Assembly: GCA_036365145.1 (NCBI GenBank)
Contig: JAEOAD010000001.1
Span: 105,401,001-105,465,000, forward strand
From: Orientallactaga sibirica
Taxonomy: Eukaryota; Chordata; Mammalia; Rodentia; Dipodidae
DNA length: 64,000 nt
Direction of reading: 5' to 3'
Both the position numbers and the translations under genes were made by a program. Of this stretch, positions 20,353 to 30,884 are shown piece after piece. The first letter of the stretch is position 1, and each line of letters opens with the position of its first letter. The notes under the pieces are model-generated. The model saw only the letters and a list, made by a program, of their open reading frames with translations. It was not told the origin of the DNA and made no database searches.

Positions 20353-23300
20353 GTACATCACCATTATGAGGCCTTGGGGACAAATCAGAGCCTTCTGTCC
20401 TTCTGCTACTTTAGTGGACGATTTATTTTGCCCTCATTCCCATCTACTTTCCCCCACTGACATCAATGACTAATAAACCCCATTCTTCAAATTTTCCTTG
20501 CTGATTTCATGCTGTTCCCTCTCCCCATTTTCTCGTTCTCTTTCATCCCTGCTCTTATGAATAACATGTCCCTGGTGGCAGGACCAAGACCATGTCCTTA
20601 ATAAACAAAGATGGGCATGGATGCTTTTCCTTTGAAAGCCAGCATCCTGGAACTGGCCAGCCTGATGAATACCTCAGTGGCCTGTGTACTGTGCCTAGAC
20701 AGCCACCATTCCCTGAGGTGTGAATGAGCGAGAACTTGAACTTGGCAGCAGTAGCATTCCCATTCACTTAGAAGTGTCAAATTGCTCGGAGAAGTGCTCT
20801 GGGGCAGGCTGTTTTTAATTTTTTTCCTTTTCTTTTCTTTCTTTCTTTTTTCCTTTTTTCCCCCTCTTTGGTTGTTTTCTGTTTACAAACCCCATCTCTG
20901 TACAGAGGAGCTTGTTAGCTGACATTGTTTTACAGTGCTGAAAATGAAGCGTGGCATTGAACGGCATGCACCAGCTAACGGTCTGCACGCAGCAAGACCT
21001 GCAGTCACTTACTGCAGCGTTGCCAGGCCTGCGGTGAAAAGTTGCAAATGACTCTGCACGGACCCCCAAAATCAATCAGATCAGCCCAAAAGAATCCAAA
21101 TTGAGCCCCGTATTCTGACTGCAGGTTTCCCACTCGCAGGGCATTGGCAGGGAAGGCGTAGGTACTGCCTTTTTGGTGGAGGGATGCGCACTAGTTCCTG
21201 TCTCCTTTCCTATCCTTCACTGACCACCTTTGGTTAAATTTTGTTGTTTCTTTGTTCTGATACAAGCAGTCTTTGAATTTGGAATATTATGATGGTAGGT
21301 ATCTCAATACCCCCAAACACACGTCCCTGTTTGTAGTGCCTCCCACGTCACGTGTCCCTCTGCTCCATCCCTTTGCCGTGCTCCGTGTCTAGACGTTAGA
21401 TCAGATGTTCATCCCATCACGTGCATGCCCACAAGTCTGCTGTGTCTCTGATCCCCCTTCTCTGGTGCCAGTCTGAGAGATTGCTGACCACATAGATCTA
21501 GGGGAGAGAAAGAGAGATGACCTAAGAATCTTTACTGACAGGGAGCCACAAGGGTGACTACTCAGGAGTAAGGGACTTGGGAATTAGGTAAACATACAGC
21601 AGGCAAAGAAACTCCCATCTCCCAGTGACAGTGCCACATTCATCATCCTTACAGTACAGAACTGGGGGCATGTCTGGGCCACAGAAAAGAACGTCATGAT
21701 GACATGCCCAAGAACGTTAGTATTGGATTTGGATGAGCCAGGAGGTTAGAGACTTCTGTGCACGTGCTGTAGACAGTAAGTTGGTCAACACTTGATGCAT
21801 GGCCTGTGGGAAGATCATGGAAGCCAGTCTGTAAGACCCTGTCCTAGCATGTCACTGGTTGCCAGGAACCACTCCAAAGAGAGGGCTCTGCAGAAACATG
21901 ACAACTGGAGCCGTTGTGTGTACCTCATAGTAAGGCTGGCTTAGATGCCCGGCCTGGGGATTTTATCCATGGCGGGGAGGGGGGATGAGTGGGGGTTTAT
22001 GAATCCCATTTTTCCAAATCAGTTGCTGCAAAGTTAACACTTGGCTTTTTCATCAATCCCTGGAACTTATTACTAACAATGACCAGAACAAATATTCTCT
22101 CTTCAGAAATGACCTACAACTTGCTTAAGGCCACCGTGCGGAGTCTTTCTTAGAACAGAAATTCTTGATACTTTTACAAAGAAAAATTTTTTTGGTAGTT
22201 TTTCTTTTTGAGGGGGCATGTATGTGGGGGGGAACCAGCCCCAAACTTTTGCAATCACCTTGTGCTTTAGTGACATGGTTCTGTAATGTGGAGCACTGGA
22301 CAGGAACCAGAATCTAACAGTTCTTCTCATCCCCTGCCCTCCCCCAAGTTTCCTTGCTGTTCTCAGGCCCCTAAGAAAGTTTTAGCATCCATATTTGGTT
22401 TGTTGGGGACATTAGCAAGTTCTTCCCTGCTGTCCATTTGAGGGTGTTCTTCCCAAAATAGAACCATAGTGTCCTTTCAGAATATATCCAGGAGATGCTA
22501 GAAATGGCTGCCTGTGACCAGATTTGGAGCTCAGAAGGGGTGGGTCTTGGTATAGCGCTTGAACAAGGAATGACCAGTCCCTTGCCTAACTTTTCCTTTT
22601 ACCTGGCCATGGATGTGGTAAGCTAGACGTGAAATCAACAGGACAAATTATGCTTGCAAATAGAAACATTTTTCTGGCCCAGCAGCAGTGTGTATGTCCC
22701 TACTCAGCCAGCCCTGCTGGGGTAGTGTCACCCTGCCTTCAGTGTTAATGTCCAAAGTGCTCCACACAACTTCTAGAAAGGAGGAGGGTGGGAAGGGTAA
22801 GGAAAGCTTATACACTTCGGCTATCAGGGCTCCCAGCTTGCCACACAGGACCTCTGACTTCATTTGGCATTTGAGGACATTTGAACCAGACTCTGTTTTG
22901 AGCCCACCAAGTTGCTTCTCCATCTTTCTCACTTTGCCCTAATAGAGCCTGGAATGCTGCTTCGCGCTGCCCCTTCCTGTCTTCCTGGTTGTCCCCTCCA
23001 CATCCTCTGCCATTCTCTCTTCTCTCTCCTTTCCCCCTGTTGCTCTCACAGTTTTGCTTATGCCTTCCCCATCCCTGCCTCCTTTCCTTCCCCCATTTGC
23101 AAAATGCATGGACAACCTAGTTTGTGAGCATGTTTTATCTACAGGCTAAGGTGGTTTAAAACAGAGAGGCTGGAGTATGTATTTCATTCCTGAAATGGAA
23201 ACAGAACCCATAGTCTATGCCAGTCTAGCCCAAAGAAAGGACCCTTACCAGGTAGAGGGAGAGGGAGCTATCTGTCCTAGACAGACTCTGAGGCCACTTG

Positions 23301-24121
23301 CCCTGAGTCTCAGCCTCTGGAAGGGAGGGAGGGCTGAGCATGCCCTCTTCTACCCTCCCCTTCTTCCCTACCCTCCTGCCACCCTGCAGAGTCCCTGCCT
23401 CGTGCACTGAATGCCATGATCACACAGCCCTGGGCTCAGATTAGAGGAGAAACTCAGTACAGCCCCTTCTTCGCAAAGGTCAGAGGTACTGTCCCACAGT
23501 AGTGGCCTCCACACAGGCAATATCTTGATGGCTCTGCTGTGGTAGAAAGCTGGCCCATGCTCACACACTTGGTTTCCAATGGAGAGGTACCAGCCATGGT
23601 TCTGACTGTACACCAAAGGGTCCTTGAATGAACACATTCTCATATCTACGGGATTTTTATAGTGTCAGTGGGTTGGTCTGCAAGATCACCCTTCCTACCA
23701 AAACGATCCCATCACCCTGGGATTCATGGTGGGAGAAGCTTTGAAGTTATAGACCCAGCTTCTTGAGTTGATTTCCCTTGACTTCATCCTTTGATGCTAA
23801 GCAAGAAAGGCTCTGAAATTCTGATTCCTTTTCTTCCATAAATGAGTCTTGGAGAGGAAAGACTCTGGTGTTGGTGCAGGACAGGTTTAGTCTTGGTGGT
23901 TCAGACCCTAATCACAAGAACCCAACCCACAAAGGTCCATGCAACAATCCCCTGCCACTTCTTCCTCGGTCACTTCTCTGTGACTGGCTTGTGCTGTGCC
24001 CTCCATTTCCTAGCCTTGGCATATTGACCAGAGAAATGTGCCTTTGCATCCATCCCATCCTCAACCTTCCAACCTTTTCACTATGGGGTGTGGGAAGGGA
24101 AGCCCCAAATCTTTAAGAGAA

Positions 24122-24158
<37 letters not shown>

Positions 24159-24495
24159 TATGTATGTGTGCAAAACAAAAAAAATTAAAGCTCAACTTTG
24201 AATCATAATCTGACCCACAACCTGCAGGCCATACAACCAGTTATTCTTGTTCTTTTGAATCATTTTCTGTTTTTCTTATTCTTCCCCCTCCCCCACCTTC
24301 ATTTATCCTCTTCTACCTGTTTTTTGGTGGTTCTTTTTTTTTGTTTTGTTTTGTTTCTCGTTTTTGTTTTTTTTTTTTTTTTGTTGGTTTTGTTTTTTTA
24401 ATTTGTTTTGTTATATATATATTTTTGTTCCCCCACCTCCACCCCCTCCCCTCTCACCTGATTCTGACCTCTCGATTTGGTGTGGTTCTTAACAG
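20353..24495 (+). other. TCF7L2: TCF7L2 intron 15
   Basis: 4.1-kb intron, the largest in the alternative 3' region, without recognisable SINEs. Contains a possible 25-nt micro-exon (21270-21294), an AAT microsatellite and a T/GT-rich zone at 24325-24425 in front of candidate exon 16. The rest is unique sequence with no coding signal. Confidence 0.78.
24121..24158. repeat. (AAT)n microsatellite
   Basis: About twelve uninterrupted AAT units ending in ATATATGTATG. Confidence 0.92.
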
Positions 24496-24539
24496 ACAAG
24501 CCCAAAAGCTCTCTGGGCACCGGCAGCCTCTCGGTGGTG
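24496..24539 (+). CDS. TCF7L2: Candidate TCF7L2 exon 16 (44 nt, frame-changing)
   Basis: Acceptor TGGTTCTTAACAG follows a pyrimidine/C-rich tract; donor is GGTG|GTGTGT. The 17-exon human gene has an alternative exon between 15 and 17, and this is the best-looking candidate in the intron. After exon 13 it would read DKPKSSLGTGSLSVV and enter exon 17 in its third frame. After exon 14 or 15 it would read QAQKLSGHRQPLGG and enter the EKKSAF frame. No stop occurs in either. Its identity as exon 16 is inference; the donor is only moderate and several nearby GT dinucleotides could move the end. Confidence 0.55.
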
Positions 24540-25139
24540 GTGTGTTTAAAAGCTTTAAGCCTCTTGCTAGCACTGCCTTCAGCTATGTGGGCTCAACAGT
24601 CGGCATTTTGAGAGTTTCATATTGATAAGAGGCGGCTGGGGAAGGAGCTCTCTTTCTGTTTGAAATACACTCACACATCATTGGGGGGCTGGGGGTGGGG
24701 CTGGTGGGAAATGATGGGGAGGTGGGCAAGGCAATATGATGGGAAAGGGAAGGCATATCTAAGCCCAAAGAGGAAAGTAAGTGTTTCTATTAGTGTCGAT
24801 TTGGACAAAGCCACTTTCAGGCAAATTTGTACCACCATCTACAGGTGACTCCTTCAGCCTGCTCACTTATAGGGTAGGGGAGGGCCCATCGGTATCTAAT
24901 GGGGGGGTAGGGAAGTAAGAAGGGGGGCGCCTTCTTAGCCAGAGCAGATTTAGATATGGGCCATGGTTAAGGGAACTGCACAGCCTGGTGGCATCCCTTT
25001 AATGACTCTCTGGCCACCAGCCATGCTGTGCTTTGGGACATCCGATACGTGACATTAGCTTGGCCGTGAGCATTAGATAACTCTCTTCCTTGGCATCTTT
25101 GCCCTTTATTCACAGATAACTCTCTCCTCCTGTTTCTAG
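24540..25139 (+). other. TCF7L2: TCF7L2 intron 16
   Basis: 600 nt, unique, with G-runs such as GGGGGGCTGGGGGTGGGG (24681 on) and GGGGGGGTAGGG (about 24901). Acceptor is CTCCTCCTGTTTCTAG. Confidence 0.82.
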
Positions 25140-25563
25140 GAGAAAAAAAAAGTGCGTTCGCTACATACAAGGTGAAGGCAGCTGCCTCAGCCCACCCTCT
25201 TCAGATGGAAGCTTACTAGACTCGCCGCCCCCCTCCCCGCATCTGCTAGGCTCCCCTCCCCACGACGCCAAGTCACAGACTGAGCAGACCCAGCCACTCT
25301 CGCTGTCCCTGAAGCCCGACCCCCTGGCCCACCTGTCCGTGATGCCTCCTCCACCTGCGCTCCTGCCGGCCGAGGCCACCCACGGCAAGGCCTCTGCCCT
25401 CTGTCCCAACGGGGCCCTGGACCTGCCACCTGCCGCCCTGCAGCCACCCATGGTCCCCACCTCATCGCTCACACAGCCGTCAACATCTTCCTTACATTCC
25501 CACAACTTGCGGGCAGGGACCCAGCCCCAGCCTTTGTCCCTTGTAACCAAGTCTTTAGAATAG
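25140..25563 (+). CDS. TCF7L2: TCF7L2 exon 17, terminal coding part
   Basis: 424 coding nt ending at TAG 25561-25563. In the long frame (entered in phase 2 from exon 14 or 15) it starts RRKKKCVRYIQGEGSCLSPP, completing the C-clamp and basic segment. A proline/serine-rich tail follows with PLSLSLKP and a C-terminal PLSLVTKSLE, the two CtBP-binding type motifs. Entered in phase 1 (from exon 12 or 13) it reads GEKKSAFATYKVKAAASAHP and stops at TAG 25217. Entered in phase 0 it reads EKKKVRSLHTR and stops at TGA 25173. The tail has HGKASAL and MVPTSSL, as I recall from rodents, and differs from human there. Confidence 0.97.
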
Positions 25564-26396
25564 CTCTAGCCTTGCCCACCTCCCCAGCTTGGTTCCAGTG
25601 TTTCCTTCCAGGTCTTGGTTTGCCCCTCCCCCACCCACTTGGAAAGCTTTTTGTTTTGTACTCTTAATTTTGTGCCACGTGGCTACATGAGTTGATGTTT
25701 ATCGAGTTCATTGGTCAATATTTGACCCATCCTTATTTCAATTTCTCCTTTTAAATATGTAGATGAGAGAAGAACCTCATGATTCTACCAAAATTTTTAT
25801 CAACAGCTGTTTAAAGTCTTTGTAGCGTTTAAAAAATATATATATATATACATAACTGTTATGTAGTTCGGATAGCTTAGTTTTAAAAGACTGATTAAAA
25901 AACAAAAAGGAAAAAAAAAAGAGAAGCAGTTTTGAAGCACCCTCCGGCAGGAGTTGGTTCTGTATTATTTGTATTAAATACGAGCTTGCGAACCAATCAT
26001 TTTACATCTGGTTTTTAAACCGCAGGGGCACAATGAATGCCGTGCCATTACTTTTTTTTTTTTTTTTTTCTGTGTGAAACAACTTTTATTGTGATGTTAC
26101 TTGTTATTGTTTAAATGTACAGAAACAAAGGGTTAAAAATGTGTTAATATACCTTGTTCCATGGTGTTGTTCTTTTGGGGGGAGGGGAACGCTACTCAAC
26201 AATTAATGAAATCACAGCGCTGTTGGACCAGTAGTATTTATTGCTTTAGAGTTTGCTTGTCCGTACCTGTATGTTGTCCCTTTTTAAATATGTTTTCCTT
26301 TTTCTTGAAACTGTATAAAGTTTTCCCCCCCTTAGCATAAGCCTCTTATATATAACAACTCATTTGTACAAGGTTTTTAAGTTTATATATAAAATG

Positions 26397-26404
26397 TGTA
26401 TATA
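26397..26404 (+). promoter_or_regulatory. Pumilio-type element in 3' UTR
   Basis: TGTATATA matches the PUM1/PUM2 consensus UGUANAUA. A single short match in an AU-rich UTR; function is inference. Confidence 0.3.
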
Positions 26405-27210
26405 TTTTTTTGTTTCCCTTTTTGACTTTTTTGTTGTTGTTGTTGTTTCCATATGGAACCCAGATGCCACCAAATGGACATTAATAGTTGCATTAAGGAT
26501 CAGCAGCATTAACAAAAGTTGCTTTAAAAGCCATTATGTAAAACCAACAAGACTTGAACGTTAGAGGGAATCTTAGTGGCGCTGTCCGAGCAACAGTGGG
26601 AACCGCCCTGTTTGCCCCTTGACCTAGACAAATGCCCTGCGCTCTGGGACATGGACTGACTGTGTGCAAGACTGACTGTGTGCCAAAATGCTCAGTGACT
26701 CCGCTGACTCCTTCTTTTGATGCTGTACTTCTCGTTCACCATGTTTTGCTGTGATGTTACATAGGTAGACTTGTATGTAGTTTTAATGTCACCTATAACA
26801 AAATGTGTTTGGTAGCAGACTGTCCGGAAAGCATTTTAAATGAAGAGGTCTAAACCCTTAAGGGCCAAAATTCTGTATACTAGATGACTCTTAAATGAAC
26901 ATCCAGCTGCCGCTTTTATGTACGCATATGGCATACAAGTAGGTAGCGAACTTTACAAATAAGAAAACCTAGGCATGTTGATGTTGCAAAATGCTGTATA
27001 AAGCTGAATTCTGTCCATTCAGTGCCATTGTAGTTGACATGACGCGATTGTAAGACTGTCTCCGGTTTTCTCTGGTTTATTAAAATGCTAACTATAACAT
27101 TTTTTTTTGTGAATACTTTGAATGTTTCCTAACAGTTGTGATGTTACTGTTCTGTTTTATGCTCTTATTCCAAGTTCATTTTTAATGGTTTGGAAGCCAT
27201 TTTTGTAATG

Positions 27211-27216
27211 AATAAA
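27211..27216 (+). terminator. TCF7L2: Poly(A) signal AATAAA (upstream)
   Basis: Canonical hexamer in GTAATGAATAAATGTCCATG. Likely an alternative site 47 nt before the last signal. Confidence 0.6.
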
Positions 27217-27257
27217 TGTCCATGCTGTACAGTATCTGTAGCATGCCGTTCTGGATT

Positions 27258-27263
27258 AATAAA
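27258..27263 (+). terminator. TCF7L2: Poly(A) signal AATAAA (distal)
   Basis: Canonical hexamer in GGATTAATAAAAGCAACTTA, followed within 30-60 nt by GT-rich GGCTGGTCACTCGCTTCTGT. The best candidate for the gene's 3' end. Confidence 0.8.
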
Positions 27264-27283
27264 AGCAACTTAGTATGTGCAGA

Positions 27284-28784
27284 GAAAGGCTGGTCACTCG
27301 CTTCTGTGATTGGGGGTTCTGCCTCTTCTGGACACTGCTTGGGGTTAGTGTGTAGTGGTGGGTGGTAACTAGACACAGAAGAGTGGTTTGAACTCTTCAC
27401 TCCCTTCCCCCATCCTTGATGCCCATTTGGTGTGTTCTGTGTGCCTGGCTTCGTGTCCTGTTTTGTTTGTAGTGAAGACTGTCCATATTCAAGGGTATCC
27501 TCAGATCTTTTCTGTGGCTGACTCTGCAGTCACCAGTAGCTCATTACCGAAGGAAGTGCACAGTTGCAGAGCAAAGGACACTGGTTCGGCCATCAAAGTT
27601 ACTCATATATGCTCAACCTGCACTGGGGAATGGGAAGGAATGAATTCTAGCAACCGAGACTTGTATACTCACAATGGAATGAAGGATCTGTGTAGGGACT
27701 GCTTAAAGATGGTGATGGTGCATGCGTCCCGTCTTCTTTCCAGGAGCTGCCTGAGAGAGAGGCAAGGGTGTAGGGGTCTTCCTGGAGCAAGCCATCATTG
27801 AGCAAGCAGGGTCTTAGAAAACTGGATCAAGATGATCATTTTAGCTGTGTAGGGAAGAGGGTCTTTGTGTGGGACCCGCGTTCCCAGCTGTTTGCTGGCA
27901 TGAGTGCAAGTCTGTCATTGCCACCTTAGAGGGCTTCAACAAAAACCTTCCTAACTTTGCCTGGCTAGGTCTTCTCTCGCTGGTGTGGATGAATGTATAC
28001 GTTGTCTATGTGTCATCTGTAGCTTTAAAGGACGGTGGTTTCAACAGTCCCAGAAGCCGTTCCTTTGTTCCTTAAGGTCACCACAGTACTGCTGGGTTGA
28101 GGATGTTTAAGCTCCTTGGGAACCATGGCTTATTTGAGCTAGCTCTTGTTGTGTGAAATTTTGGTAGTTGGCTTTCACTGTGTTTCGTGCTCCTGGTGAG
28201 GCTGCCCTCCCCTCCCACACCTCTGCACACTGGGCCCAGAGTGACCCTTGGGAACACATTGTGTGTGTGCTGAGCTGACCGTGTGTGTTTGCTCATTAAC
28301 CCTAACACTCCACCCGAGAAAGACTCTCCCAGCGCCCTCTGCTTTATTTTTCTAAAAGCGGATGGAGAAACACCAAGCACATCTTGTCGAAGGCCATAGT
28401 TGGTAGGTGGTAGAACTGAGGCTTCAGTGGAGGCTTGACTCCATGCCACGTTCGCAACCCCAAGCTAAACCCTCGCGTGATCCAGACGGCCTTTTCCTCA
28501 GAAGTAACAGACATCCTTCCCTTACTCACCTCACCTGCTCTTCTCCTCCCCTGGCACACCATGCACTCATGTTCCAGAATTCTAAGTCTCCCCAGGGCTC
28601 CCTGCAAACATTGTTGCTTTTCCTGCTTACAGTTTCCCCCTCCTGCCTCAAGTCTCCTTGTAGACACCCTGTTCTTAACATCCCCCATCCAGTGACGATG
28701 GGGTCTCTGCAGCCCCCTCTGCCCCTCCCTCTGCTTCAGCTCACAGTGGGTGCTACACCAATGGTGTTACCTACTCTGAAGGCA
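27284..28784. other. Intergenic, unique sequence
   Basis: No repeat that I can name and no gene. Open frames at 27388-27801 and 28407-28949 lack known domains; the second runs into a transposon fossil. Confidence 0.65.
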
Positions 28785-28955
28785 TTTTTCAAGCTCAGCG
28801 CTAGTGACGTTTTGGAGTGGCATGTGCATTATAAGATGTTTAGCAACACTCTGCCTCTACCCACTAGCAGCAGTACTGTCCACACTACCCCCATCCCTGA
28901 CAGCTATGGCAAACGAAACTGTCTCCAGACATTGCCAGACATCCCCTAGAGGAGG
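28785..28955 (+). mobile_element. MER5-like hAT transposon fossil
   Basis: The order CTAGTGACGTTTTGGAGTGG, ATTATAAGATGTTTAGCAAC, CTCTGCCTCTACCCACTAGC, GTCTCCAGACATTGCCAGAC, ATCCCCTAGAGGAGG follows the MER5A/B (hAT-Charlie) non-autonomous consensus as I remember it. Confidence 0.75.
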
Positions 28956-29100
28956 CCAAGTCACTCCAGTCTTTCTTTATCTAGAAACCCTCTTTCTTTA
29001 TCTAGAAAGTCCCAAAAGGACAGGAATGTGGCTTTCATGTTTGTTGCTTTGCATGAAGGTCCTGGGCACATAATGGGATCTCTTATTAAAAAATAAAAGA

Positions 29101-29303
29101 GGGGCTGGAGAGATGGCTTAGTGGTTAAGGCGCTTGCCTGCAAAGCCAAAGGACCTTGGTTCAATTCCCCAGGACCCATGTAAGCCAGATGCACAATGTG
29201 GAGCATGTATCTGGAAGGTTTGAGGTGGCTGGAGGCCCTGGAGTGCCCATTCTCTCTTTCTCTCAAATAAATAAATAAAATATATTTTAAAAAAATAATA
29301 AAA
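29101..29303 (+). repeat. B2-superfamily SINE (DIP-like), full length
   Basis: GGGGCTGGAGAGATGGCTTA head, GGTTCAATTCCCCAGGACCC B box-like segment, AAGCCAGATGCACAATGTGG body and AAATAAATAAATAAAATA tail. Confidence 0.92.
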
Positions 29304-29304
29304 T

Positions 29305-29491
29305 GGGGCTGGAGAGATGGCTCAGAGGTTAATCTATTTACCTGCAAAGCCTAACAACCCAGGTTTGATTCCCCAGTACCCACACAAAGCCAGATGCACA
29401 AAGTGGTGCATGGGTCTAGAGTTTGTTTGCAGCAGCTATCTCTCTTCTCTATCTTTCTTTGCTTGTAAATAAATAAAAAGTATTTTTAAAA
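29305..29491 (+). repeat. B2-superfamily SINE (DIP-like), second of a head-to-tail pair
   Basis: Starts GGGGCTGGAGAGATGGCTCA right after the A-rich tail of the previous copy, so one SINE probably inserted into the tail of the other. Confidence 0.92.
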
Positions 29492-30029
29492 ACTTCAAAT
29501 TAGGAAGTAGGGCTTTCCTAACCTATAAAGATTGATAAATAACTTGGAAGATCTTTTTTCTCCCAAAAATATGACTTCCTTTTCTCCTAGGTTTGTCTTG
29601 TTCTGGGCCATGCATATTTTAGTCTCCTCCCAAATGGTGGGCCAAGTCCAGTCCTTCCCCATCCCCTCAAATCTATTTGCTGTCTTCCTACCTCAGGTTT
29701 TCTCTAAACTGAGCATCTTCAGGTTCCATCCCTAAGAATGCCTCCTGAGTATTTTTGTTCCTGAGAGACCCAAAGATAACTTCGAGAACGCCACTCTCAC
29801 TCTCTGAGTCACGTTTGTGTCTGTCCTCAAATTCTCTCTGCCTCTGTTTTCACATCACCTTGTCCTCTGTGTCTGTCCCCACATGTGCTCTGTATCTCTG
29901 CACAATCCTGGATATGCCATTCTCTTTATATCCTTCATCATATCTTTTTTCATATAAAGTAATATAAATGCTAGGATTTCTAGGATGTGTAGTGATGTGT
30001 GATGTGTGTGTGTGTGTATGTGTGTTTTG
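29492..30029. other. Intergenic, no recognised gene
   Basis: Pyrimidine-rich unique or very old sequence ending in a short (TG)n at 30003-30025. Confidence 0.55.
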
Positions 30030-30165
30030 AGAAAAGGTCTTGGAATATAGCCCTGGCTGCTCTGGTACTTAGTATATAGCTCATGCTGGCTACATCCAAC
30101 TTACTTTAATTTTCCACCCTCAGCCTCCACAGTGCTGGGATTACACGTGTGCTGCATGATAGGGG
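30030..30165 (-). repeat. Degraded B1 SINE
   Basis: TTTTGAGAAAAGGTCTTGGA, CTCAGCCTCCACAGTGCTGGG and ATTACACGTGTGCTGCATGA correspond to reverse B1 in order, with high divergence. Confidence 0.65.
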
Positions 30166-30611
30166 CAGATATTTGGGGAGACCATCTTTCAGCCCATTTT
30201 GATGATCTTGGGACAACACTGACCTCAAGAAGCTGTTTCATTGTTGATTCAGCCTTAGGCATAGGCAGATACTTTCTTTCTCATTTCAGATAACAGAAGG
30301 TTCACTTTTTAGTGCAGTGATGTGGTCATATGTATGTGAGGTCACGGTGCCTTTCATCCAGATGCATGACTTTGAGAGAGGAAGCAGCTAGAGGCAAGGG
30401 AATGCCTAAGCTTGGAGCATTTCCCTTCTGATTCTTACCGTGTGTCCTTGGCCACTTCCCTCATCACCCTTCATCCCTGTTTCTTTAGCCCAGTGGTGAC
30501 AAGTACTGTTCATTTCCAGATTCTGGCAATGGCTGAGTGCAGAGTGCCTGGAATGATAATCATAAGTATTTATTATGATCATAAAACCCAATGGACAGAC
30601 CTCTATATGCC
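30166..30611. other. Intergenic, no recognised feature
   Basis: Unique sequence. Nothing supported. Confidence 0.6.
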
Positions 30612-30794
30612 TTTTTAAAAAGTTATTTATTTTGAGAGAATGAGAGAGAGAGAGGGAGAGAGAGAATGGGCAAGCCAGGACTTCTCCAGATGCTTGCATC
30701 ACCATGTGCATCTTAAGTTGGTTCTAGGAAATCGAACCTGGGTTCTTAGGCTTCACAGGCAGGGGCCTTAACTGCTAAGCCATCTCTCCAGCCC
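30612..30794 (-). repeat. B2-superfamily SINE (DIP-like)
   Basis: On + from AAAAAGTTATTTATTTTGAG and a GAGA tract to CTAAGCCATCTCTCCAGCCC. Confidence 0.9.
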
Positions 30795-30795
30795 C

Positions 30796-30882
30796 CTTTT
30801 TTTTTTTTTTTTTTAAGATAGAGTCTCATTGTAGCCAAGGCTGGTCTCAAATTTAAAATGAGTTCAAGGATGACTTTAAACA
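30796..30882 (-). repeat. B1 SINE fragment
   Basis: T run then AAGATAGAGTCTCATTGTAG, CCAAGGCTGGTCTCAAATTT: the 3' half of B1 in reverse. Confidence 0.7.
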
Positions 30883-30884
30883 TT

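Larger units (their letters stand above)
1..27283 (+). other. TCF7L2: TCF7L2 gene, 3' part (intron 5 to poly(A) site)
   Basis: Eleven exons with GT/AG boundaries join in one continuous frame and encode the recognisable C-terminal two thirds of TCF7L2/TCF4, the TCF/LEF factor that binds Wnt response elements and recruits beta-catenin or Groucho/TLE co-repressors in the nucleus. Exons 1-5 (beta-catenin-binding N-terminus) lie upstream of the window. The HMG box text, the KKKKRKRDK basic tail, the C-clamp and two PLSL-type CtBP motifs separate it from LEF1, TCF7 and TCF7L1. Identification is by memory of the protein family; the frame consistency is seen directly. Confidence 0.97.
25564..27283 (+). 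other. TCF7L2: TCF7L2 3' UTR
   Basis: About 1.7 kb from the stop to the last poly(A) site. AT-rich, with a (TA)n tract at 25837-25851, a T run at 26051-26069, TATATA blocks near 26347 and 26385-26404 and no SINE. The end is set by AATAAA at 27258 plus 15-25 nt and a GT-rich stretch after 27290. An open frame at 26364-26564 inside it has no coding support. Confidence 0.88.

Noticed and set aside
27388..27801. 137-codon open frame on + just after the poly(A) site
   Set aside because: No domain, no splice or start context, and no promoter-like sequence; consistent with chance.
28407..28949. 180-codon open frame on + downstream of TCF7L2
   Set aside because: Its 3' part is the MER5-like transposon fossil at 28785-28955, composition is low-complexity Pro/Ser/Leu, and there is no domain or splice support.
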